Shown one piece after another: positions 57,259 through 64,000 of a stretch of 64,000 nt of DNA; positions within the stretch are counted from its first letter, which is position 1; each line of letters begins with the position of its first letter. A program made the translations under genes and the position numbers. The notes below the pieces were generated by a model, which was not told the DNA's origin, ran no database searches, and was given only the letters and a program-made list of their open reading frames with translations. The stretch covers positions 1,116,001 to 1,180,000 of the forward strand of contig CAWFUP010000002.1 of assembly GCA_963819075.1 (NCBI GenBank), written 5' to 3'. The stretch is from CAVQBJ01 sp963819075 (GTDB lineage Bacteria > Actinomycetota > Thermoleophilia > Solirubrobacterales > Solirubrobacteraceae).

Positions 57259-57676
57259 CCCGTAGGCCGATATCAGCAGTAGCCAAGGCAGCGTGTGTTG
57301 GAAGCGGTGCAAGCGCACGATTTCCGACCCCCTATCCATGTCGGACACAGCAAGATCCTGCTCAGCGCGCTGGGCAGGTGAATACCCTGACCAATTGTGT
57401 AGCAAACGGCCTTGTGACCGCGCAAGCACAGCTTGCACTGCCTGCGCCGCTCGAAATGGGCGTCTTGCACCTGTCGGCCCGTGGGGCGGGCGATCGGGTT
57501 TCGGCCGATCTAACGCCCGGCCGCCCTCCCATTAGTGCGATTCAAGGCGGTGCCGAGGCCGTGTGGCAGGCCGCGAGGCCGGGTAGCACGACGCGTGTTG
57601 CCATGTCGACGGACGCGATCTCATTGCGACAGGACCCTTGTGCCGACCGCGAGCGAGTTGCTGGGATGGTGTGCGT
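57259..57676. other. Intergenic region between LmbU-like and AP-superfamily genes
   Basis: About 420 nt between divergent genes. A small inverted repeat, GCAAGC/GCTTGC around ACA, lies at 57422-57436 and could be a regulator site. No gene. Confidence 0.35.
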
Positions 57677-59071
57677 ATGAGTCGCCGTGTCGCCGTCATC
57701 GGGCTGGACTGCGCCGACCCGCGGCTCGTCTTCGACCGCTGGGCCGACGACCTGCCGAACCTGCGCGAGCTGATGAGCCGGGGTACGTGGGGCCCGCTGC
57801 GCAGCGTCGATCCGCCGATCACCGTGCCGGCGTGGAGCTGCATGATGACCGGGCACGATCCCGGCGAGCTCGGCATCTACGGCTTTCGTAACCGCACCGA
57901 CCACGGCTATGACTCGCTCGGCACTGCCGACTCGAGCAGCGTGCACCTCGACCGGGTGTGGGATGTGCTCGGCCGTGCCGGCAAGCACGTGGTCGTCGTC
58001 GGCGTTCCCCAGACGTCTCCACCGGTGCCCGTCAACGGCGAGCTCGTGTCGTGCTTCTTGACCGCCGATCCGCGGCGCGTGCCCTATACCCATCCGCCCG
58101 ACCTGCGCAACGAGGTCGAGGCGCTCGTCGGCTCCTACCGCGTCGACGTGCAGAACTTCCGCAGCGACGACCGCGACCGGATCCTCGCGGAGATCTACGC
58201 GATGACCGAGCAGCGCTTCCGGCTCTGCCGGCACCTGCTCGACACGCGGCCGTGGGACTTCTTCATGATGGTCGAGATCGGCCTCGATCGGATGCACCAC
58301 GCCTTCTGGCGCTACTTCGACGAAGCGCATCCGCGCTACGAGCCCGGCCACCGGTTCAGCGACGCGATCCGCGGCTATTACGCCTACCTCGACGAGGAGA
58401 TCGGCGAGACGATGCGCCGGTTCGACGACGACACGGCCGTGTTCGTCGTCTCCGACCACGGCGCCCGGCCGATGGAGGGCGCGATCTGCGTCAACGAGTG
58501 GCTCGTGCAGGAGGGGTACCTGGTGCTCGAGGAGCCGCCCGACGGACCCACTCCGTTCCGCGAGGCGCGCGTGGACTGGAGCCGGACGCGGGCCTGGGGC
58601 GAGGGCGGCTACTACTGCCGCCTGTGCCTCAATGTCGCCGGGCGCGAGCCGCAGGGCATCGTCAGCGCCCTCGAGTACGAGCCGCTGCGCGACGAGCTGG
58701 CCAGCCGGTTGGAGGCGCTCCCCGGACCCGACGGCCAGTCGATCGGGACGCGCGCGTTTCGCCCCTCCGAGCTGTGGCGCGAGCAGCGCGGGATCCCGCC
58801 CGACCTCGTCGTGTACTTCGGCGATCTCGGCTGGCGTAGCAACGGCAGCCTCGGTCACGGACGGCACTGGACGTTCGACAACGACACCGGGCCCGACGAC
58901 GCCAATCACGACCGCGACGGCATGTGCCTGATCGCCGGGCCCGGCGTCCCGGCCCAGCACCGCGACGACCTCACGATCTATGACATCGCGCCGACGATCC
59001 TGGCGCTGGCCGGTCTGCCGGTCACTGAGGGCATGCGCGGGCATGTGCGAGCCGAGCTCGCGCAGGTGTGA
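57677..59071 (+). CDS. Alkaline-phosphatase-superfamily phosphodiesterase/pyrophosphatase
   Basis: 464 residues from ATG 57677. VAVIGLDCADPRLVF supplies metal ligands; SVDPPITVPAWSCMMTGHDPGELGIYGFRN carries the nucleophile Thr/Ser region of nucleotide pyrophosphatase/phosphodiesterase enzymes. IGLDRMHHAFWRYFDEAHPRY and VVSDHGARPMEGAICVNEWL give the second metal set. Cytosolic (no signal). Substrate unknown. It lies beside sulfate-activation and lipid/polyketide genes. Confidence 0.88.
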   Translation: MSRRVAVIGLDCADPRLVFDRWADDLPNLRELMSRGTWGPLRSVDPPITVPAWSCMMTGHDPGELGIYGFRNRTDHGYDSLGTADSSSVHLDRVWDVLGRAGKHVVVVGVPQTSPPVPVNGELVSCFLTADPRRVPYTHPPDLRNEVEALVGSYRVDVQNFRSDDRDRILAEIYAMTEQRFRLCRHLLDTRPWDFFMMVEIGLDRMHHAFWRYFDEAHPRYEPGHRFSDAIRGYYAYLDEEIGETMRRFDDDTAVFVVSDHGARPMEGAICVNEWLVQEGYLVLEEPPDGPTPFREARVDWSRTRAWGEGGYYCRLCLNVAGREPQGIVSALEYEPLRDELASRLEALPGPDGQSIGTRAFRPSELWREQRGIPPDLVVYFGDLGWRSNGSLGHGRHWTFDNDTGPDDANHDRDGMCLIAGPGVPAQHRDDLTIYDIAPTILALAGLPVTEGMRGHVRAELAQV

Positions 59072-59136
59072 CTTGCGCATGTCCCCTCGCGTGTGTTACG
59101 CGCGCGCGCAGTTAAGGCAGTGACGGTAGCCCTGCC

Positions 59137-59164
59137 CGAATTGTCCCGCCGGCGGGACAATTCG
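59137..59164. terminator. Bidirectional terminator
   Basis: CGAATTGTCCCGCC followed directly by GGCGGGACAATTCG, a perfect 28-bp palindrome between convergent genes ending at 59071 and 59187. Confidence 0.8.
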
Positions 59165-59186
59165 CGGGCGTGACGGTGACTTCACC

Positions 59187-60635
59187 TCAGGCGTCGTCGA
59201 GCGCGGCGATCAGCCGCGCGCGCGTCTCGCGCGGCGTGATGACGGCGTCGAGTACGCCGTCGCGCAGCGCTCGGTCGGTGGAGATGTGACGCGCGGCATA
59301 CTCCTCGGCCAGACGGTGTGCAACCGCCTGCGGGGAACGCGCCGCGGCCAGCTCGCGACGGTGAAGGATCTTGACCGCGGCCGGTGCTCCCATCACGCCG
59401 ATCTCCGCGCCGTCCCACGCGAGTGAGAGGTCGGCGCCGAGATCCTTGGAGTTCATCGTGATGAAGCCGCCGCCGAACGCCTTGCGCAGGACGACGGTCA
59501 GCTTCGGCACCGTCGCCGAGGCGAACGCCCGCACCAGCGAAGCGCCGCGCCGGATGATGCCCACGCCCTCCTGGCGGGTCCCGGGCATGAAGCCCGGGGT
59601 GTCGACGAGCACCACGAGCGGGATCCGCAGGCGATCGCATGTGTTCACGAAACGGGCGCCCTTGTCGCAGGCGTTCGCGTCGAGCACGCCGCCGAGGTGG
59701 CGCGGCTGGTTGGCGATGATGCCCACCACGCGACCCTCGATGCGCGCGAACGCCGTGACCAGGTTCCGGGCCCAGCGGGGCGCCACCTCGAGCACGTCGC
59801 CGCTGTCGGCGAGGCTGCGGGCGACATCGAGCACGTCGTACACGCGCCGTGACTCGCGCGGCACGTGGCGGCTGGGATCGTCCTCGAGCGGGGGCTCGGG
59901 CGCTCGCCGCACCGCGCGGCCGACACGCGAGGGCAGGAAGCCGAGCAGACGCCGTGCGGTCAGGGCCGCGTCGAGGTCGTCGTCGACGACGAAGTCGCAC
60001 ACGCCGGTGCCCTGGTGCACGCGCGTGCCGCCGAGCTCCGCGGCATTGACGTGCTCGCCGGTGACCTCGCGCACCACGCCGGGCCCGGTGAGGAACATCG
60101 TCGACGGGCGCGTCATCACGATGAAGTCGGTGAGCGCCGGCGAGTACACGCCACCGCCTGCGGACGTGCCGGTGATGACCGAGATCTGCGGCGCACGCCC
60201 GGACAGCGCGACATTCGCGCTGAAGATGCGACCGAAGCCGCCGAGCGCCGCGGCGCCCTCCTGCAGCCGCGCGCCGGAGCAATGCAGGAAGGCGACGATC
60301 GGCACCCCCCGGTCGTGGGCGGTGCTCAGCGCGTGGACGATGATGTCGGCCTCGACCCGGCCGACCGAGCCGCCGGCCAACGACCCGTCGTGCGCGTAGC
60401 AGACGACCGGCCGACCCTCGACCGTCCCGACGCCGGCGACGACGCCGACTCTCACCGCGGCCGGTCGCGGCCCCAGCGGCTGCAACGACAGCGGATCGCA
60501 CAGCAGGTGCAGCGGCCGCGCAGCGGCGTCGCGGTGGTCCGGCTCACGATCCGTGCGTGCGATCCCGTGCTCGAGATCGCTGATCTCGGGAGATCTCCTG
60601 GTCTGCGCCCGATAGGGACTCGCCTGATCGTGCAT
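59187..60635 (-). CDS. Acyl-CoA carboxylase carboxyltransferase subunit
   Basis: 482 residues, the size of propionyl/acetyl-CoA carboxylase beta subunits. Crotonase-like carboxyltransferase motifs: FLHCSGARLQEGAAALGGFGRIFSANV, VITGTSAGGGVYSPALTDFIVMT and the C-terminal LVVLVDTPGFMPGTRQEGVGIIRRGA and TVVLRKAFGGGFITMNSKDLGAD. It transfers carboxyl from biotin to acyl-CoA, making malonyl- or methylmalonyl-CoA extender units. Divergent from the synthase gene, so it may feed it. No alpha/biotin subunit is nearby. Confidence 0.93.
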   Translation of the reverse strand: MHDQASPYRAQTRRSPEISDLEHGIARTDREPDHRDAAARPLHLLCDPLSLQPLGPRPAAVRVGVVAGVGTVEGRPVVCYAHDGSLAGGSVGRVEADIIVHALSTAHDRGVPIVAFLHCSGARLQEGAAALGGFGRIFSANVALSGRAPQISVITGTSAGGGVYSPALTDFIVMTRPSTMFLTGPGVVREVTGEHVNAAELGGTRVHQGTGVCDFVVDDDLDAALTARRLLGFLPSRVGRAVRRAPEPPLEDDPSRHVPRESRRVYDVLDVARSLADSGDVLEVAPRWARNLVTAFARIEGRVVGIIANQPRHLGGVLDANACDKGARFVNTCDRLRIPLVVLVDTPGFMPGTRQEGVGIIRRGASLVRAFASATVPKLTVVLRKAFGGGFITMNSKDLGADLSLAWDGAEIGVMGAPAAVKILHRRELAAARSPQAVAHRLAEEYAARHISTDRALRDGVLDAVITPRETRARLIAALDDA

Positions 60636-60995
60636 TCGTCACCCCGATTGGTAGATCACACGGGTCCTCTCCGCCCAACTGAGAGGCATCGTAGGCGGCG
60701 CCTACGAGCTAGTTCAAGCAGGTACCCCGAAGCGGCGCGGAATATGACGCGGGGTCTTCCAAAGCGTCGCAATATGGCCCTCGTCTTGACTTCACGACCG
60801 GGCCTGTGACACAAAAAAAGTGGGGTGTGTGAAAACCGGGCCGGTTGGGAATTGTGTGTGTCGCCGGCGTTGGGCGGCCTCCGCACCCCCCTACGGGTTC
60901 TCTCTTGGTACCAGACGTCCATACATCAGCGGCACGCCTTGGGACCGGTGGTCCCCCTGTCGGGGATGTGCTGATGCATCGCGCGCCTTTACCCC
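60636..60995. other. Divergent promoter region of carboxylase and synthase genes
   Basis: 360 nt, including GGGACC-ggt-GGTCCC (60941-60955), a short inverted repeat 41 bp upstream of the synthase ATG. I cannot pick reliable promoter boxes. Confidence 0.4.
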
Positions 60996-63900
60996 ATGCC
61001 TGACTCAAATCCCGCCACCACCCCGCATCGCGAGCCATCACCTCGCTTGGACCTGCTCGTCCTCACGCCGGCTGGCGTGCCCGATCCGGGGCTGGCCATC
61101 GCCGCCAGTCGAGCCGGCGCCCTCGGCACGCTCGATCTGCGCTACGCGACCGACGAGGACCAGGTCGCCGCTAGCATGACGCGCCTCGCCTCCGCCGCCC
61201 ACGGGCGCTGGGCGATCGCCGTCGATGCCGCCGCCGGGCTGCCCAACCCGCTGAACGGCCCGGTCCCCCCGGGGCTGGAGGCCGTCGTCATCTCCGGGCA
61301 GGGCGCTTCGCTCGCCGACATCGTGAGCGCCGTGCGCGACCTCGGTCTGTATGCGCTCGTCGAGGCGCTCTGCATCGAGGACGCGCGTACCGCGCAGGAG
61401 ATCGGCGCCGACGCCGTGATCGCCAAGGGCCACGAGGCCGGGGGCTGGGTCGGCGAGGAGGGCACGTTCGTGCTGCTGCAGCGCTGCTGCGCCGAGCTCG
61501 CCGTTCCCGTGTGGGCGCACGGCGGCGTCGGGCTGCATACGGCCGCGGCGTGCGCGCTGGCCGGCGCCGCTGGCGCCGTGCTCGACAGCCAGGTCCTGCT
61601 CGCGCGCGAGTCGCCGCTGCCGCACGCGGTGCGGGCGCGTGTCGCCACGATGGACGGCAGCGAGACGCTCTGTCTCGGCGGCGCGCTCGGCGCCCCCTTC
61701 CGGCTGATGTCGCGGCCGGACCTGGCCGGGCCGCGGGAGCTCGAGCAGCGCGCCGCGATGCTCGAGGCCGCGGCCGGCGAGCTCGACGCCGAGTGTGCGT
61801 GGAGAGCCGAGGTGCGCGAGCGGGTGGCCTGGGATGACCGCGCCGGCGCGGGGCTCGCCGTCGGGCAGGACGGTGCCTTCGCGGCCGAGCTCGCCCGGCG
61901 CTTCGTCACCGTGGGCGGGATCGTGGCCGCGATCGGCGACGCCGTTCGCGCCCAGCTCGCCGCGGCGCGCGAGCATAACCCGCTGGCCACCAGCTCCGGC
62001 CTGGCCGTCGCGCACGGGACCGAGTACCCGATCGTTCAGGGCCCGATGACACGCGTCAGCGATCGGGCCGAGTTCGCGGCCGCGGTGGCCGAGGCGGGCG
62101 CCCTGCCCTTCCTCGCACTCGCCCTGCTGCGCGGCCCGGAGGTGGCCGAGCTGCTGCGGCGCACCCGCGAGGAGGTCGGCGATCGCCCCTGGGGCGTCGG
62201 CATCCTCGGCTTCGTCCCCGCCGCGCTGCGCGCCGAGCAGCTCGAGGCCGTGCGCGCAGTCCGTCCGCCGTTTGCGCTCATCGCCGGCGGGCGCCCGGAC
62301 CAGGCACGCGTGCTCGACGCGGACGGGACGATCACCTACCTGCACGTGCCGTCCGTCGCGCTGCTGCGGCTCTATCTGCGCGACGGCGCCCGGCGCTTCG
62401 TCTTCGAGGGCCGCGAGTGCGGCGGCCACGTCGGGCCGCGCACGAGCTTCGTGCTGTGGGAGAGCATGGTCGGCGCGCTCCTGGACGCCCTTCCCGCCGC
62501 CGGCGGTGAGGAGGTGTCGGTCCTGTTCGCCGGCGGCATCCACGACGGGCTGTCGGCGGCGATGGTCGCCGCGATCGCCGCGCCGCTCGCGGCCCGCGGC
62601 GTACAGGTCGGGGTGCTCATGGGGACGGCGTACCTGTACACCGAGGAGGCGGTGAGCCACGGCGCGATCACCGCCGCGTTCCAGCGCGCCGCGGTCGCCG
62701 GCGAGCGCACGGCGCTGCTCGAGAGCGGCCCCGGACACGCCACGCGCTGCCTGCCCTCGCCGTTCGTCGATGACTTCGCCGCCGAGCGGCTGCGGCTGCT
62801 GACCGAGGACGTCGCACCGGCCGAGCGGCGCGACCGCCTCGAGGAGCTCAACATCGGCCGCCTGCGCATCGCGGCGAAGGGCGTCGACCGCAACCCCGCC
62901 TACGGCTCCGATCCGCAGGCCCCGAAGCTCGTCGACGTCGACGACGAGGCTCAGTGGCGCCAGGGGCTGTTCATGATCGGGCAGGTCGCCGCGATGCACG
63001 ACCGCGTCGGGACGATGTCCGAGCTACACGAGGCGGTGATCGGCGGCGCCGCCGAGCGGCTGGCCGCGCTCACCGAGCCCGAGCCCGAGCCCGAGCCCGC
63101 GCCCGAGCCGGCCGACATCGCGATCATCGGCGTCGGCGCGATCCTGCCCGGCGCCGCGGATGCCCGCACGTTCTGGGAGAACATCGTCGGCGGCGTCGAC
63201 GCCGTGACCGAGGTCCCGGCCACGCGCTGGGACTGGCGGCGCTACTTCGACGCCGAACGCGCCGCGCCGGATCGCGTGTACTCACGCTGGGGCGGGTTCA
63301 TCGACGACGTCGAGTTCGATCCGCTGCGCTTCGGGATGCCGCCCAGCACGCTGCGCTCCATCGAGCCCTTCCAGCTGCTCGGCCTGCTCGTCGCTCAGGC
63401 CGCGCTCGAGGACGCCGGCTACGGCGAGCGGCCGTTCCCGCGCGAGCGCACGTCGGTGATGTTCGGCGCCGGCGGGGGCGGCGGGGACCTCTCCGTGGGC
63501 TACACGGTGCGCTCGGCGCTGCCGGCGCTGCTCGGCGACGACGGCGAGCGCCTCATCGAGGAGCTCGACGGCCGCCTGCCGGTGTGGACCGAGGACAGCT
63601 TCCCGGGACTGCTCATGAACGTCGCCGCCGGGCGGATCGCCAATCGGCTCGACCTCGGCGGCGCCAACTTCACGGTGGACGCTGCCTGCGGATCGTCGCT
63701 CGCCGCGCTCACGCTCGCCGCACGCGACCTGCAGAGCGGGCTGAGCGACATGGCGATCGTCGGCGGCGTCGACGCGATCCAGAACCCGTTCGCCTTCCTG
63801 TGCTTCGCCAAGACGCAGGCGCTGTCGGCCGCCGGGCGCTGCCGCCCGTTCGACGCCGCCGCCGACGGCATCGCCATCAGCGAGGGCTTCGCGGCGGTCG

Positions 63901-64000
63901 TCCTCAAGCGCTTGGCCGACGCCGAGCGCGACGGCGACCGCGTCTACGCCGTCATCCGCGGCGTCGGGGCGGCGAGCGACGGGCGCGATCGCAGCCTGAC
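60996..64000 (+). CDS. Multidomain type I polyketide/PUFA-like synthase, N-terminal part (truncated by window edge)
   Basis: At least 1001 residues, open through the window end. Residues ~15-300: a nitronate-monooxygenase-like TIM barrel (VVISGQGASLADIV, IAKGHEAGGWVG, VWAHGGVGLHTAAACALAGA). Residues ~340-640: a second, more complete one (EYPIVQGPMTRVSDRAEF, FEGRECGGHVGPR, FAGGIHDGLSAAMVAAI). Then an EPEPEPEP linker and a ketosynthase from ~705 (IAIIGVGAILPGA), active-site Cys898 in DAACGSSLAAL. The NMO-like barrel is the PfaD-type enoyl reductase of PUFA synthases. Remaining domains lie beyond the window. Start ATG 60996 lacks a clear ribosome site. Confidence 0.85.
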   Translation, partial: MPDSNPATTPHREPSPRLDLLVLTPAGVPDPGLAIAASRAGALGTLDLRYATDEDQVAASMTRLASAAHGRWAIAVDAAAGLPNPLNGPVPPGLEAVVISGQGASLADIVSAVRDLGLYALVEALCIEDARTAQEIGADAVIAKGHEAGGWVGEEGTFVLLQRCCAELAVPVWAHGGVGLHTAAACALAGAAGAVLDSQVLLARESPLPHAVRARVATMDGSETLCLGGALGAPFRLMSRPDLAGPRELEQRAAMLEAAAGELDAECAWRAEVRERVAWDDRAGAGLAVGQDGAFAAELARRFVTVGGIVAAIGDAVRAQLAAAREHNPLATSSGLAVAHGTEYPIVQGPMTRVSDRAEFAAAVAEAGALPFLALALLRGPEVAELLRRTREEVGDRPWGVGILGFVPAALRAEQLEAVRAVRPPFALIAGGRPDQARVLDADGTITYLHVPSVALLRLYLRDGARRFVFEGRECGGHVGPRTSFVLWESMVGALLDALPAAGGEEVSVLFAGGIHDGLSAAMVAAIAAPLAARGVQVGVLMGTAYLYTEEAVSHGAITAAFQRAAVAGERTALLESGPGHATRCLPSPFVDDFAAERLRLLTEDVAPAERRDRLEELNIGRLRIAAKGVDRNPAYGSDPQAPKLVDVDDEAQWRQGLFMIGQVAAMHDRVGTMSELHEAVIGGAAERLAALTEPEPEPEPAPEPADIAIIGVGAILPGAADARTFWENIVGGVDAVTEVPATRWDWRRYFDAERAAPDRVYSRWGGFIDDVEFDPLRFGMPPSTLRSIEPFQLLGLLVAQAALEDAGYGERPFPRERTSVMFGAGGGGGDLSVGYTVRSALPALLGDDGERLIEELDGRLPVWTEDSFPGLLMNVAAGRIANRLDLGGANFTVDAACGSSLAALTLAARDLQSGLSDMAIVGGVDAIQNPFAFLCFAKTQALSAAGRCRPFDAAADGIAISEGFAAVVLKRLADAERDGDRVYAVIRGVGAASDGRDRSL

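Noticed and set aside
61038..62999. 653-residue minus-strand ORF opposite the synthase
   Set aside because: Shadow frame; the plus strand encodes recognisable NMO-like and KS domains.
1..64000. CRISPR array
   Set aside because: No regularly spaced repeats with unique spacers; the only tandem repeats are the 17-bp pair at 3954 and the 144-bp duplication in the NACHT gene.

Overview
The window is high-GC bacterial DNA with short intergenic gaps, GTG as well as ATG starts and many ATGA/GTGA gene overlaps. Gene content (DHA2 exporters, LmbU-type and NarL-type regulators, SPFH/Arc pair, DUF2397/2398/2399 Wadjet set, large type I polyketide synthase) points to an actinobacterium, perhaps near Solirubrobacterales (Thermoleophilia). 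The taxon is inferred from gene families and was not measured.

Positions 1-21,600 form a mobile-element and defence hot spot. It opens with the end of an SNF2 helicase and a SWIM zinc-finger protein. Toxin-antitoxin-like modules follow: DUF6036 nucleotidyltransferase/HTH (1458-2695), HEPN/MNT with the HEPN gene frameshifted (2833-3871), AbiE-like nucleotidyltransferase/HTH (10151-11595) and VapBC (12323-12981). The three nucleotidyltransferase modules each carry a palindrome directly upstream of the first gene. Two 129-bp direct repeats (4156-4284 and 11805-11933) each end in the 3' part of a tRNA-Thr(CGU), starting at the anticodon loop. They look like attachment-site scars and frame a 7.65-kb island holding an IS110-family transposase, a membrane NACHT ATPase, a PAP2 phosphatase and the AbiE-like pair. 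A third tRNA-like 3' fragment lies at 13029-13075. Next to it is a complete four-gene Wadjet type II operon (jetABCD, 21238 down to 13139), with a solitary Phd-type antitoxin divergent from it.

Positions 21,900-51,900 look like ordinary chromosome: a secreted glycoside hydrolase, an ArsR/SRPBCC pair with DUF899 and DUF2182 genes, a MarR/DHA2 efflux pair with a strong operator, two PF04185 phosphoesterases, an APC permease, two msrA paralogues, an SPFH/Arc operon, a quinone-oxidoreductase-like enzyme, a flavin monooxygenase, a NarL-type two-component system, a thioredoxin-like cluster, and an enoyl-CoA hydratase with its TetR regulator.

Positions 51,900-64,000 suggest a lipid or polyketide locus. 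Sulfate activation genes (cysD, fused cysNC) run into a PQQ-repeat protein. They are followed by an LmbU-family regulator, an alkaline-phosphatase-superfamily enzyme, an acyl-CoA carboxylase carboxyltransferase, and the start of a large synthase in which two nitronate-monooxygenase-like domains precede a ketosynthase. The synthase runs off the window end. Carboxylase supplying extender units and CysDNC supplying activated sulfate is a plausible but unproven functional link.
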